A stretch of DNA of 64,000 nucleotides from positions 434,001 through 498,000 of the forward strand of contig NZ_CP060137.1 of assembly GCF_014235785.1 (NCBI RefSeq), read 5' to 3'. A model generated the notes under the pieces. The model searched no databases. It was not told the origin of the DNA and saw nothing but the letters and a program-made list of their open reading frames with translations. Origin of the DNA: Bacillus sp. PAMC26568 (lineage in GTDB: Bacteria; Bacillota; Bacilli; Bacillales; Bacillaceae). Made by a program: the position numbers and the translations under genes. Positions 38,672 to 49,026 of the stretch are shown piece after piece (the stretch's first letter is position 1; every line of letters starts with the position of its first letter).

Positions 38672-41600
38672 ATGGCACAACAAGGTGAAGTATCTCGGTT
38701 AAGGGTAAGTTTAGGGCTTGAAAGTATTGATTTCTCAAGAGGCATGAGAGACGCTAACAACCGAATAAAAGCATTGAACAGTGAGCTTCGAGTCATTACG
38801 ACCTCTTCAGATCGTTTTGATGATGCCTTGGGAAATTTAAGACAACAATCCACAGTTCTTACAAATACAATGACAGTTCATCGGGCAAAAGTGGAGCAGT
38901 TGCGCCGGGAGTACGAAGAAAGCGTTCGTGTGAATGGTGAAAATGCTGATGCTACCGTTCGGTTAGTAACTCAATATAACCAGGCACAAGCTGCAATGAA
39001 CCGTACTGAACAGCAGTTAAGAAATGTAAATGAACAAATACAAGAACAATCGAGTGAGTTTGGGCAATTAAGTCAAACGGTTAATCAAAATGTAAGTTCG
39101 ATTACCAGTGAATTGAGGTTGCTTGAATCAGGTTTCAATGCATCAACAGCAGGTGTGGAAGGATTCGGGGATGAAGTTGAACATCTTCAACAACAACAGG
39201 AGCATTTAACCCAATCATTAAGCTTGCAGCAAAGACGTGTAGAAGAATTAGCAAGATTGCACCAAGCATCTGCTGAAGCAACAGGTGCTAATTCTGAGGA
39301 AACTCAGGAACTTCAATTGCGCTTAAATGGTGCTACTCAGGCAATGCGTGAGACTGAATTGAGATTAAATCAGACAACTCAAAGCATTGAAGAGCAATCA
39401 AATGTGTGGAATAGACTTGGAGATCGTGTTTCTGAATTTGGTGAAAGAACTCAAGGAATTGGACAGGGTATAAAAGATGTAGGAACGACTCTGACAACGA
39501 GTTTAACATTACCGATAGCAGGGATTGGCACTGGTTTAGGGTTAATGGCAGCTGATTCAGATAATGCACTTGGTAAAATTCAGGCAAGTCTTGGTGTAAC
39601 GAAAGAAGAAGCTGAAAAACTTAAAGAAACTGCACGAGCTATCTGGAAAAATGGATTTGGTGAAAACATTGGTCAAGTAGCATCTGATCTTTCCATAGTT
39701 AAGAAAAACATGGAAGACTTACCATTAGATAAACTCCAAGAAGCAACAGAACAAGCTTATTTCTTTGCTGATACATTTGAACAAGATATCAATGATGTGA
39801 CGAAAACAGCTGGTCAATTAATGACACACTTCGGTTTAAAATCCAATGAAGCATTTGATCTAATGACAGTTGGTTTTCAAAATGGACTTGATTACTCAGG
39901 TGAGTTTTTAGATACCTTAAATGAGTATTCTCCACAGTTTGCAGCACTTGGATTTTCAGGAAAAGAATTCTTTGACACTTTAGCCTCAGGAGCTCAAGAA
40001 GGCGCCTTTAATTTAGATAAAGTTGGGGATGCGGTAAAAGAGTTTACAATTCGTTCTAAAGATATGTCAGACAGCTCAAAAGAAGGCTTTAAAGCGCTTG
40101 GTATGAATGCAGACGATATGTTTAAGAAATTTTCATCGGGTGGGAAAGTTGCAAATGATGCTTTTTATGAAGTGGTCACAAGGCTTTCTGAACTTAGGGA
40201 TCCTCTTCAAAAGAATACAGTTGGAGTTCAATTGTTTGGTACTCAATTTGAGGATTTAGAAGCTGGAGTAATTGCTGCCCTTGGTACTACATCGGGTTTG
40301 TTTGAAAATGTTGAAGGTGCTACAAAAAAAGCAGGAGATGCTTTATACGATAACTTTGGCGCAAGAATGACAACTGTATTTAGGGATTTACAAGAAGATT
40401 TACTTCCAGTTGGAGAAGATCTACTTGAAATTGCTGAGGATACACTTCCAGTGCTTGCTGAAACAGTTGGAAAAGTTACAGGCGCTTTTGCTGAAATGTC
40501 TCCTGAAGGACAGAAAACGGCCCTTGCAATTGCAGGAGTAGCCGCAGCTGCAGGACCTGTTGTATTCACAATCGGAACACTTACCACAGGGATTGGAACT
40601 TTAGCCGGGGCTGTTACTCCATTAATTACTGCAATCGGCGCAGGTGGGCTTGCAGGTGGGCTTACAGCACTAGCTGGTCCTGTGGGGTTAACTGTTGCAG
40701 GATTAGGATTGGCAACTGGTGCGGTTTTTGCGATAAAAGGTGCAATGGATGAAAGTAAGGAAGTAAACCTTGAATATGCATCGTCTTTATTAGACCAATC
40801 GTTATCATTGGAAGATTTAACTTCAAAATATGAAGCTCTTCGAGAGAAGAACAGCTTATCAAATAATGAGCTTCTAAGATTCAGAGATATCCAAGGTGAA
40901 TTAAAAACTTCAAGTTCAGCAGATGAGATTACAAGGCTTAAGGATGAGGCTGAGAAGCTAACTGAAAAGTCCGGGCTCTCCAATGAACAATTAAGTGAAA
41001 TGCTTAGATTAAATGATCAGCTTATAGAAAAAGTTCCTACTGCTGGACAAGCTTTTTCTGATCAAGGGAGTAAGATACTTAAGAACACTGACGATCTACA
41101 TTTAGCTAACGAAGCATTAAGGGAAAATCTTCAATTAGAATTAGAAATTCAACAAACGAAAGCTGAAGCAAAACTTGATGAAAATATTAGAAATCAAATC
41201 ACGGCATACGAAGAATTAAATGTAAAAATACATGAGTTAAATAATGCGAAAATCGATGGGGCTGCTAAAGAGTATCAACTTGAGCAGTTAAAGAAACAAC
41301 AGCAAGACGCTTATGCTGCTGGTCAAGACCACATTGCTGAGGGCATGAATCTTGAGATTGAAAGACTCGAAATTGGTATTGGTAAACAAAATAATAAAGT
41401 GTCTGCAATTGCAAATGAAGTTCAAGAGAAGCAAAAATCTGTGGGCAAAACAGAAGAAGAGATCGCTAAAACGCAGACACTCTTTGGGGAAATGATAAAC
41501 CTTCAATTGGCTCAAGCAGGCATTAACACCAAAGGCCAGGAAGGGATCAATCAATTAGATCTAGCAATTTCTAAAACATCAGCACAGATTGTGGAATTAA

Positions 41601-42421
41601 GGAAAGTGGAACAGGCGCAAGGTGGTTTAAATGGAGCTCAACAGAAAGAATTAAATCACTTAAATACTGCTCTAAATCGATATGGTCAAGCACAATCATC
41701 AATCAAAGGTATCCAGTCTGAACAAGAAGTAGTCAATACCAAAATTGACGCTGGAGCAAGAAAAGCAGGAGATATGTCTGATATCCTTTCAGCTTCTGAA
41801 ATTAAGGATATTAAATTTACTGGTGATGGCTATACAGATGCTAAGAGAATAAGTGATGAAGCTGAGAGAAAGGCCAATAAAACCATAAACGTTACAGATG
41901 GTGGGAAAGCACAAAAGATTCACGATACAGCTGAAAAAGATGCAACGAAAGCAGTTGTTGTTACCTTCCGCTATCCCAATGGAACATCTCCAAGAATTAG
42001 CGGACCACAACAGTTTGCGAAAGGGACAAGATACGCACCTGAGGGCATGGCATGGGTAGGGGAAGAAGGACCGGAATTAATGTATCTTCCAGGAGGTTCC
42101 CGTATTATTCCTAATCGTCAATCTGAACAGTTGCTAAGAAGTTGGAACATTCCTATGTTGGCCACTGGTGGAGATGTATTTAGCGGAGGATTGGCACTTG
42201 TCGGCGAGCGTGGAAGAGAGCTGCTGCAGTATGGTGGAGCAAGAACTAGACCATTAAATTACGGTTCAAATTCACCAAATCAGTCAGTAAATGTTAACAT
42301 TCAACCTGCTCCAATTTATCTTGATGGGTATGAAATAGCACAAGTCACCTTCAATCATATCGATGGAATGCAGCAAGGTCAGTTTAGTACGGAAATGACC
42401 TATAGTGGGGTGAAAACATGA
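38672..42421 (+). CDS. Tape measure protein
   Basis: 1249 aa, the longest gene of the prophage; its length sets the tail length. Long coiled coils at 1-260 and 740-1050, a TMP-type core (about 310-560) with ALGFSGKEFFDTLASGAQEGAFN, and a hydrophobic Ala/Gly/Thr-rich stretch at about 620-700 that may insert in the host membrane. The C-terminus has FAKGTRYAPEGMAWVGEEGP, a motif frequent at tape measure ends. GAGGTGAG ribosome site. Confidence 0.93.
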   Translation: MAQQGEVSRLRVSLGLESIDFSRGMRDANNRIKALNSELRVITTSSDRFDDALGNLRQQSTVLTNTMTVHRAKVEQLRREYEESVRVNGENADATVRLVTQYNQAQAAMNRTEQQLRNVNEQIQEQSSEFGQLSQTVNQNVSSITSELRLLESGFNASTAGVEGFGDEVEHLQQQQEHLTQSLSLQQRRVEELARLHQASAEATGANSEETQELQLRLNGATQAMRETELRLNQTTQSIEEQSNVWNRLGDRVSEFGERTQGIGQGIKDVGTTLTTSLTLPIAGIGTGLGLMAADSDNALGKIQASLGVTKEEAEKLKETARAIWKNGFGENIGQVASDLSIVKKNMEDLPLDKLQEATEQAYFFADTFEQDINDVTKTAGQLMTHFGLKSNEAFDLMTVGFQNGLDYSGEFLDTLNEYSPQFAALGFSGKEFFDTLASGAQEGAFNLDKVGDAVKEFTIRSKDMSDSSKEGFKALGMNADDMFKKFSSGGKVANDAFYEVVTRLSELRDPLQKNTVGVQLFGTQFEDLEAGVIAALGTTSGLFENVEGATKKAGDALYDNFGARMTTVFRDLQEDLLPVGEDLLEIAEDTLPVLAETVGKVTGAFAEMSPEGQKTALAIAGVAAAAGPVVFTIGTLTTGIGTLAGAVTPLITAIGAGGLAGGLTALAGPVGLTVAGLGLATGAVFAIKGAMDESKEVNLEYASSLLDQSLSLEDLTSKYEALREKNSLSNNELLRFRDIQGELKTSSSADEITRLKDEAEKLTEKSGLSNEQLSEMLRLNDQLIEKVPTAGQAFSDQGSKILKNTDDLHLANEALRENLQLELEIQQTKAEAKLDENIRNQITAYEELNVKIHELNNAKIDGAAKEYQLEQLKKQQQDAYAAGQDHIAEGMNLEIERLEIGIGKQNNKVSAIANEVQEKQKSVGKTEEEIAKTQTLFGEMINLQLAQAGINTKGQEGINQLDLAISKTSAQIVELRKVEQAQGGLNGAQQKELNHLNTALNRYGQAQSSIKGIQSEQEVVNTKIDAGARKAGDMSDILSASEIKDIKFTGDGYTDAKRISDEAERKANKTINVTDGGKAQKIHDTAEKDATKAVVVTFRYPNGTSPRISGPQQFAKGTRYAPEGMAWVGEEGPELMYLPGGSRIIPNRQSEQLLRSWNIPMLATGGDVFSGGLALVGERGRELLQYGGARTRPLNYGSNSPNQSVNVNIQPAPIYLDGYEIAQVTFNHIDGMQQGQFSTEMTYSGVKT

Positions 42422-43233
42422 TTCGTCTTCAGGATCTCAATGGTAATGAAATTGATTTAAAAAGCCTTGGATTAAAATGTTTAAGTTTTATTCCTGAGTC
42501 CCTTTCTCCACAGTTCTTTGAAGATGAAGATGAAGGAACAGATGGCAGTGAAATTATTGGAACAAAAATTAGCAAGCGAATATTGTATTCAGGTTTCTTC
42601 ATGCGGGCTATGGATCATTACGATTATCAATTACTCAGAGACGAAATATATAAAATTTTCGATCCAAGAAAAGAACTTTTTATTATTGATAAACGTCTGC
42701 CAGGGAAACGATGGAAAGCACGTAATTCTACAGCATTTAGACCTGAGTATCTTGATGCAAGTGAAGGGACGTTTGATATCAATTTTATTTCTCCAAAGCC
42801 TTATGCTGAATCTATTGGTACAACAATGGATCCTTTTACATTCGATTCTGAATTGTGGCAGATCGGACAAGGCTTATTAACCGATGATTTGATATACAAG
42901 CATGCTACAAACAGTTTTCTAATTTATAACGCCGGGGATATTGCAATTGATCCCCGTAAAGTGCCTTTAATCATTAAATACAAAGGTGGATCAACTAATC
43001 TACAAATCAAGAACAATACCACACTTGATATTTGGACATATACCGGCACTACGGCAACAAATGAAACAATTGAGATAAATCGAACACGGACGTTAAAAAA
43101 CACTGTGGTTCCTGTGTTTGGTGATACAAACAGAAAATTAATTACCTTGGCACCAGGCTGGAATGAAATTGAATTAACAGGAACAAGCGGAAGCTTCGAA
43201 ATCACATTCGACTTCCGTTTTTATTATGTTTAG
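42418..43233 (+). CDS. Distal tail protein (Dit)
   Basis: 271 aa, ATGA overlap with the tape measure. N-terminal Dit belt: LQDLNGNEIDLKSLGLKCLSF, RILYSGFFMRAMDHYDYQLLRDEIYKIFD, then DINFISPKPYAESIG. C-terminal galectin-like beta domain. Forms the hub at the tail tip. Confidence 0.9.
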   Translation: MIRLQDLNGNEIDLKSLGLKCLSFIPESLSPQFFEDEDEGTDGSEIIGTKISKRILYSGFFMRAMDHYDYQLLRDEIYKIFDPRKELFIIDKRLPGKRWKARNSTAFRPEYLDASEGTFDINFISPKPYAESIGTTMDPFTFDSELWQIGQGLLTDDLIYKHATNSFLIYNAGDIAIDPRKVPLIIKYKGGSTNLQIKNNTTLDIWTYTGTTATNETIEINRTRTLKNTVVPVFGDTNRKLITLAPGWNEIELTGTSGSFEITFDFRFYYV

Positions 43234-43244
43234 GAGGCTGAATC

Positions 43245-45269
43245 ATGGGCAGATTTCCAAAATTACTAACCGGTCTCTTTCGGGATTTTAGAAATTCTTA
43301 TAATGAAGGTATAGAAAAAGCTGAAATAGATTTAAATAAAGCTCTTGGTGATTCAGGAAATGCACTTACAAAAGCAAATGAAGCAATTGAAAAAGCTGAT
43401 ATCACTCAAACACAATTAGATCAGGTTACAGGAGCTGGCACAATCGATCCTGCAGTGGAACAAATGAAGGTCGATTTAGAGGGTACAGTTCATCCTAGTC
43501 CAGATGCCAGATTAAGAACGGAATTAGAAAAGCGTGATGCGCTTTTGGCAGAAAGAGCGAAGGACTTGGAGCAAAGATCAATTAATGTGAGACAGCCTCC
43601 ATTTAACGCTAAAGGAGATGGCATCACAGACGATTCAGCAGCGATTCAAAGTGCGCTTGATTTTGCTAAATCTCAAAATATCAGACATATTTTTTTTCCA
43701 ACAGCAGATTATCTCATTGCCACTGCCTTAACACTAGGATCTAACTTGAAGCTGCATGGAGCAGGGAAGGGCAAATCTATCCTTAAAATACCAGCAGGAG
43801 CAACGACATCGATTATCAGAACAGACGAAAACATAGGGGTACTAAACTATGTTGAAATAAGCGAATTAACTCTAGTTGGAGGGGCAAACGATTCGTCAAT
43901 TTTTGTTGGTGACGTTGGTAGACCTATAGTCCTGAAAAAGGTTATAAACGTTTCCATAGATAACATTGAAATACGTTATTGGGTTTCATTAGGTATATCC
44001 GTACTTGACAGCGAAAACGTGACTATAAGAAACTGCACAACATATAAGACAGCGCGTGATGCTATTTCAGTAGTTGGATGTAAAAAAGTCATCATCAATG
44101 GAAACATTATTCAGTATTGTGGTGATGATGGAATAGCCTGTCATTATCGTACTGGTCAAACAAGTATCTTCCAAAACGAAGGTTCGGAAATGGTTGTTAT
44201 CACAGATAACCATCTTCTTCATAGCGGGGGGATTGCAGCTGTAGGTGGAAAAAACATCATTATAGCAAATAACACTTGCGATTTTGTAAGAGGGTATGGG
44301 GTTCAGGTTGGAGGTTCAGGCGATCTAGCAGGCGGTGCTGACCTGAAAGATGTGAAAATATCCAATAATATCTTAAAAAATATGATGGGCATTGCGGGAA
44401 ACAGCTTTATCAAAATACTACAGGATAACGGTATTATTGACAAAGTAACGAAAGAAGAAGATGTAACAACAGGCACTTCGTCCCGAAGAATCATCGTAGA
44501 ATCTAACTTAATGGGTAATACGGAAAAAGTCGGCTCTTACGCAACTGGATTTAACCAAACAGGAAATATAACACTCCATGCTACTTACGGCATTCACATT
44601 TTCGGAAGTCATGAGGATATAGCGATTATAGGTAATAAGTTCACACGTGTTGACACGGTTGTTTTCCAAGAAAGAGCTGCAACTTCTGAAGGCGTTGAGT
44701 ACGGATTTATCCGTAATACGACTGTCAAAAGCAATGAAACTAGTCGTTGTAAAAGATTCCTAGATTACTCAAACCAACACCCAGAACGGACGAACTTTAC
44801 TCAATTCGTTCTAATTGAAGATAACCTGATTGACCTTGATACCTACTATGAATTTGCTCGTAATGCAGACGGAAGTTCAAACTCTGGTTATGTGATTGTT
44901 TCAGAAGCAGGAACAGGTTTTTTATTAAGGGGGAATGTTCTTAAAAACTTTGGAACTCTTTTCTTCGGTGTCAATGACTTCTTTATAAGAGAAAACAACA
45001 CCGTCTATTATGACACTATAGGTAATAAAGACTGGATTCCTAATGACTCAAAGAGGATATATTCTGTAACCGATTTTTCAGCTGCTAACTATTTAAAGGT
45101 TACTGGTTCTTTTAATGGCAGTATGTCAGCACCGCCAACGGATAAATATTGGAGGGTCGGCATGTTAATCTACAATTCAGCACCTACCGCTGGAGGATAT
45201 TTAGGTTGGGTATGCACAGCGACAGGAACGCCAGGAACATGGAAAGGTTTTGGTGCGATCCAAACGTAA
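43245..45269 (+). CDS. Beta-helix tail spike (pectate lyase-like)
   Basis: 674 aa. A helical N-terminal adaptor (1-120) with coiled coil, then FNAKGDGITDDSAAIQSALD, the start of a right-handed parallel beta-helix of the Pectate_lyase_3/glycosyl hydrolase 28-like type, with many short repeats such as NVTIRNCTTYKTARDAISV and VIINGNIIQYCGDDGI. C-terminal knob rich in Gly and Thr. It probably binds or cuts a surface glycan. It sits between Dit and Tal, where Tal normally follows directly. Confidence 0.88.
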   Translation: MGRFPKLLTGLFRDFRNSYNEGIEKAEIDLNKALGDSGNALTKANEAIEKADITQTQLDQVTGAGTIDPAVEQMKVDLEGTVHPSPDARLRTELEKRDALLAERAKDLEQRSINVRQPPFNAKGDGITDDSAAIQSALDFAKSQNIRHIFFPTADYLIATALTLGSNLKLHGAGKGKSILKIPAGATTSIIRTDENIGVLNYVEISELTLVGGANDSSIFVGDVGRPIVLKKVINVSIDNIEIRYWVSLGISVLDSENVTIRNCTTYKTARDAISVVGCKKVIINGNIIQYCGDDGIACHYRTGQTSIFQNEGSEMVVITDNHLLHSGGIAAVGGKNIIIANNTCDFVRGYGVQVGGSGDLAGGADLKDVKISNNILKNMMGIAGNSFIKILQDNGIIDKVTKEEDVTTGTSSRRIIVESNLMGNTEKVGSYATGFNQTGNITLHATYGIHIFGSHEDIAIIGNKFTRVDTVVFQERAATSEGVEYGFIRNTTVKSNETSRCKRFLDYSNQHPERTNFTQFVLIEDNLIDLDTYYEFARNADGSSNSGYVIVSEAGTGFLLRGNVLKNFGTLFFGVNDFFIRENNTVYYDTIGNKDWIPNDSKRIYSVTDFSAANYLKVTGSFNGSMSAPPTDKYWRVGMLIYNSAPTAGGYLGWVCTATGTPGTWKGFGAIQT

Positions 45270-45287
45270 TGAATTGTAGTTAGTTTT

Positions 45288-46532
45288 TTACAATAAAAAA
45301 AGGAGCTTTTGCTCCTCCAAGTAATAATATGCCATTCCTAAGAATAACCACGGTGCTAAATATGCAAACTCTGGAACTGCTATCAGCATAGCTAAGTAAA
45401 TAAAAACCAGAGATAACTTTATGGATTTTATTTCATTGTTAATACTTTTCAATTTGAAAACAGGGTATAGGACCAAACAAGAAAAAATGATAAACCCGAC
45501 CACACCGATATTCACAAGTGAAGTTGTTAGGAAATCAGAGGAACGAATCGAACCGAATCCAATACCGAATAATTTGTTGATTAAAGGTAAATCCATAAAG
45601 AAATTCATATTTTTATCAAATGATCCCATTCTGCTTATTGTTGATTCTGTGTCCGTAAGTATCTTCTTTAAAACAGAATCATAAAAAAGTTGGAATACTT
45701 TTTCGAAACCAAAGATCACACATGAGATCAAAAGTGAAAATGATGAAAGATATAAAAACAAAAGGTTTTTATAAAAACGAATTGTTTTACTAATAACCAA
45801 AACTGCCATACCGAGGTAAGCAGTAGAAGAAAAACTCAACAAAGCGGTTAGTCCAAACAGAAGAGTTAATTTTTTTCTTCGGGTAAAATATGCGTAATAG
45901 AAAAATGGGATAATCGTCAATGCAAACATAGATGGTTCACCTGTTAGGCTTTTTATCCTTTGCATGATGAATGAACCGACAACGTAAGTTTGAAAAAGAC
46001 TTCCTGAAAAATCACCATCAAATGTGCGGTTACTAATAAAATCACCGCTTGTATGAGTCAGCAAAAAATAAATAAACTCATACATTCCATAAATGCAGAG
46101 TGTTGCAGCTCCTGCAAGGAAATATTTATCCCAGCCTTTTTGATAAAAGTGTTTTATGAAATAAAAAAAGATAAATACAACAAACAGGTATAAGGACTGA
46201 GTAAAAGTTGTCATTCTGAAAAGTAAACTCGAATCGTAAGGATCAAGAAAACTCGCTAATCCTGTATGAAAGGATACTTGGTTCGAGAAAGACAAAGCAA
46301 GCTGAGAGATCAATAACAAAAATAAGAACGTAAAAGAAAACTTGACTAAGTCTTTGTAAAAAAACAGAGATTTCTGTTTATTGACAAAAAGACAAACAAA
46401 AAGCATCGAAAAGACCAACAAGTATGCAGGAGTAGTCCCTTGTATTGATGGTAGTACCAAAAAAGAAGTAAAGCATAATGTTAAAAGAAGTAATTTGATA
46501 GGCAGTATAGGTTTTTGTTCTGTATTGAGCAA
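45288..46532 (-). CDS. Wzy/O-antigen polymerase-like membrane protein
   Basis: 414 aa, about 10-12 hydrophobic helices and a large loop holding SGDFISNRTFDGDFSGS and IKSLTGEPSMFALTIIPF, as in Wzy-type polymerases and O-antigen ligases. TTG start, 7 bp after GGAGGTG. It is reversed against all tail genes and flanked by its own terminator, i.e. a moron likely expressed in the lysogen. A role in altering the cell-surface glycan is inferred. It is also markedly more AT-rich than the tail genes. Confidence 0.75.
   Translation of the reverse strand: MLNTEQKPILPIKLLLLTLCFTSFLVLPSIQGTTPAYLLVFSMLFVCLFVNKQKSLFFYKDLVKFSFTFLFLLLISQLALSFSNQVSFHTGLASFLDPYDSSLLFRMTTFTQSLYLFVVFIFFYFIKHFYQKGWDKYFLAGAATLCIYGMYEFIYFLLTHTSGDFISNRTFDGDFSGSLFQTYVVGSFIMQRIKSLTGEPSMFALTIIPFFYYAYFTRRKKLTLLFGLTALLSFSSTAYLGMAVLVISKTIRFYKNLLFLYLSSFSLLISCVIFGFEKVFQLFYDSVLKKILTDTESTISRMGSFDKNMNFFMDLPLINKLFGIGFGSIRSSDFLTTSLVNIGVVGFIIFSCLVLYPVFKLKSINNEIKSIKLSLVFIYLAMLIAVPEFAYLAPWLFLGMAYYYLEEQKLLFLL
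45291..45313 (-). terminator. Terminator inside 3' end of polymerase-like gene
   Basis: GGAGC-AAAA-GCTCC followed by seven Ts on the minus strand, within the last codons (EEQKLLFLL). On the plus strand a run of As and a T-rich approach make it usable for the spike gene as well. Confidence 0.75.
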
Positions 46533-46635
46533 TTACTTGCACCTCCAACAAAGAGTATACAATAGAGGTGGAAAAAAATGAATATACTATAAAAAAATGT
46601 TAGCGAATAATTGGAGATAAGACGAGGTGATAACA

Positions 46636-46782
46636 ATGCATGAATTTATTGAAAAGAAATTAGAAGAAGCAATAATTATTGTAGATGGAAATTTTTTTTA
46701 TAAAGCTCAACTAGTGAAAGAATTAAACGACTTAGGAGTGACCCTTCATTATACAAAAGAGGGTGTACAATACTCTTTTTAA
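46636..46782 (+). CDS. 48-aa phage protein
   Basis: ATG after GAGGTGATAAC. MHEFIEKKLEEAIIIVDGNFFYKAQL, then VKELNDLGVTLHYTKEGVQY. Alpha/beta; unknown. It lies between the inserted polymerase-like gene and Tal. Confidence 0.6.
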   Translation: MHEFIEKKLEEAIIIVDGNFFYKAQLVKELNDLGVTLHYTKEGVQYSF

Positions 46783-46837
46783 TGTCACTATAGGATAAAA
46801 GAGCGCAGCAACAATCAAAATAAATCGAGGTGATGCA

Positions 46838-48727
46838 ATGTTTGCTGTAATGGACAGGGAACGTAATATTGAACCATTAACAAACGTTAAGGATCCCGTT
46901 ATAAAAGAGGGAGTGAACCTATATGGTCCACTCTCTTTTTTATTGCCGTATAACGAGATTGACAAGCATTCTTTCCCAATGGTCGAGAATGACAATTTTA
47001 TTGAGTTTGAAGGTCATCAATATAGAATAAAAAAGATGCAAAAGTACCTTATTAGAGACACCCCCGTAAAAGCCGTACAAGAAGCAAGACATCGTTTTTA
47101 TGATTTGGTGGATACACGAAGACGAACAACACTTAGTAATGGTTTTAAATCAATTAACCAAATAGCATCTTTTATCTTCACAGGTACACGTTGGAATTTT
47201 ACAGTTATCGATTCATTCAGCACTGTGGAATTTGAAAACTTCGGTAATGATACTTGTTTAGCTCTCTTCAACAAAATGATTGAGCGTTTCAATGCGGAAT
47301 TTGAGATTATTGGAAAAGAAATCCGCATTCGCAAGAAAATAGGTTCTTATATTGACATGCAGTTCCGTCATGGACAAAACATTAAAACATTTAGAGAAAA
47401 CATTGATACAAGCAATCTTTCCACACGGATAAGAGGTACTGGAAAACGAGTAAACGATGTTCCTTTAATCGATATCGAATACATCAGTCCCAACGCTCAT
47501 CTTTATACCGACGATGACGGAAACATCGAATATAGAGATGCACCAGATTATTCAAACGAAACAATTACAAACGAATCCACAATGGAGCAGCAATTAGCAA
47601 AAGAGATCCAGGATGAACCTGATGTTTCGATGGATTTGGAGTTTACTATCCTCCAAGATGCTGGCTACACGAAGCAGATACCCGAACGAGGTGATATTGT
47701 TCCAACAATATTAGAAGAGCTTGGTGTGGATGTGGACCTTAGGATTATGGAGATTGAACGATATCCTAATTCAAGTCGTGCTCCGAAAGTGACTTTAGCG
47801 AATCATAAAAAGACCTTTGCAAAGCAATTAATGAATTATCAAAAATCCTTGCTTGATAAGATTTATGATGAAAATATCGGAAAGCTTAGATATAACGTTT
47901 ATGATGAGGCTGTGAAGATAGCTACTGAGGCTTTAAACAATTCTCTAACCGAATTAGAATATCCTGAAGGTATGGGGATAATTGCAAGAGACCCTAATGA
48001 TCCTGAGAAGTTTGTTGTGTTCCGATCAAGTGGGATAGGTTTGACAACAAATGGAGGACTAACTTTTGAACAAGCTATTACTGCGCTAGGAATTAATACA
48101 AATTTATTGACTGCAGGACAGATATATACAAACAACATTCAGATTATCGGAAACGATGATCTTTTTTATTGGGATGGAAACCATCTTATTGCTATCGATG
48201 CAAATAATCCTAATAAATTTGTCCGTTTAGACAGCGGCGAATTATATATTGCGCAGGGTGCCCTTATTGTGGAAAGACCTGATGGTTACAAAGTAATCAA
48301 TAACGGCATTGCGAATTTTGATTTATCTGTCCGTGGTGGTACTCCACAGGCTTTAGATAGTTCTAAGGATGAAACAGGGAATCCTTGGGTGTTCAATGAA
48401 GGAGAATACACCAAAACAAGAAGTAATGATTTTTTACGATTTGATTTTTATCTTTTCAAACATACATCCAGATATGTAACCTTCTCATTTTATTTGAAAT
48501 CTCTTCATGGTATAGGAGTAAGCCGAACTTATTATGAAATTAGAGATGATCTTGATAATGTAATCCTTCATAATTCAACAACAGCTGCTGCAGACACTTT
48601 AATCCCGGCTACTATAGATTTGGGAGTGCCAGACGGAAGTTTAAAAAGATATTATGTATATTTCAGAACAAGCACATCTGATCACTTTGCATGTTTAAGA
48701 TTAGCAACAGCATTTCTTTGGGGGTGA
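46838..48727 (+). CDS. Tail-associated protein Tal (prophage tail endopeptidase family)
   Basis: 629 aa. N-terminal hub domain: MFAVMDRERNIEPLTNVKDP ... YGPLSFLLPYNEIDKHSFPM and QEARHRFYDLVDTRRRTTLSNGFKSINQIASFIFTGTRW, typical of the Prophage_tail family. Helical middle and a beta-rich C-terminal part. It closes the tail tip below Dit and may degrade the wall. GAGGTGATG ribosome site. Confidence 0.88.
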   Translation: MFAVMDRERNIEPLTNVKDPVIKEGVNLYGPLSFLLPYNEIDKHSFPMVENDNFIEFEGHQYRIKKMQKYLIRDTPVKAVQEARHRFYDLVDTRRRTTLSNGFKSINQIASFIFTGTRWNFTVIDSFSTVEFENFGNDTCLALFNKMIERFNAEFEIIGKEIRIRKKIGSYIDMQFRHGQNIKTFRENIDTSNLSTRIRGTGKRVNDVPLIDIEYISPNAHLYTDDDGNIEYRDAPDYSNETITNESTMEQQLAKEIQDEPDVSMDLEFTILQDAGYTKQIPERGDIVPTILEELGVDVDLRIMEIERYPNSSRAPKVTLANHKKTFAKQLMNYQKSLLDKIYDENIGKLRYNVYDEAVKIATEALNNSLTELEYPEGMGIIARDPNDPEKFVVFRSSGIGLTTNGGLTFEQAITALGINTNLLTAGQIYTNNIQIIGNDDLFYWDGNHLIAIDANNPNKFVRLDSGELYIAQGALIVERPDGYKVINNGIANFDLSVRGGTPQALDSSKDETGNPWVFNEGEYTKTRSNDFLRFDFYLFKHTSRYVTFSFYLKSLHGIGVSRTYYEIRDDLDNVILHNSTTAAADTLIPATIDLGVPDGSLKRYYVYFRTSTSDHFACLRLATAFLWG

Positions 48728-48731
48728 AAAT

Positions 48732-48932
48732 TTGAAAATATGGGTCAGTGTTAATAATGGAAATATCGAAAATATTACAACTACGAATCCTGAACTTATT
48801 CCGTTTGTTTCCGAGGAGTTACCTGTATATCAATATTTATTAGATATTCCATATGAGCGAATTGATGATATCGAATACATTAAAAATAAAATTTCTAACG
48901 GTGAAGCAGAATCAGTAGGTTCTATAAAATAA
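48732..48932 (+). CDS. Small tail-region protein, 66 aa
   Basis: TTG start after GGGGGTGAAA. MKIWVSVNNGNIENITTTNP, then IPFVSEELPVYQYLLDIPYERIDDIEYIKNKI. A short protein commonly found right after Tal or spike genes; role unknown. Confidence 0.65.
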   Translation: MKIWVSVNNGNIENITTTNPELIPFVSEELPVYQYLLDIPYERIDDIEYIKNKISNGEAESVGSIK

Positions 48933-48960
48933 CCTTACAAAAAGGAGGTGAACCAGCATA

Positions 48961-49026
48961 TGAAATCAATAAAAGGGGGAGATAAAAATGGAGGAGTTGG
49001 ATACAGAAATGTTAGAAAAACATGAG
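48961..49026 (+). CDS. 21-aa micro-ORF, possible
   Basis: The strong ribosome site AAAGGAGGTGA lies 8 bp before ATG, but only 21 basic codons follow and they run into the next gene. Possibly a degraded XkdX-like gene or a leader coupled to the XhlA-like gene. Confidence 0.3.

Noticed and set aside
40243..40983. 246-codon minus-strand ORF opposite the tape measure gene
   Set aside because: Low-complexity Ala/Ser/Pro product mirroring the Ala/Gly/Thr-rich stretch of the tape measure; no start signals.
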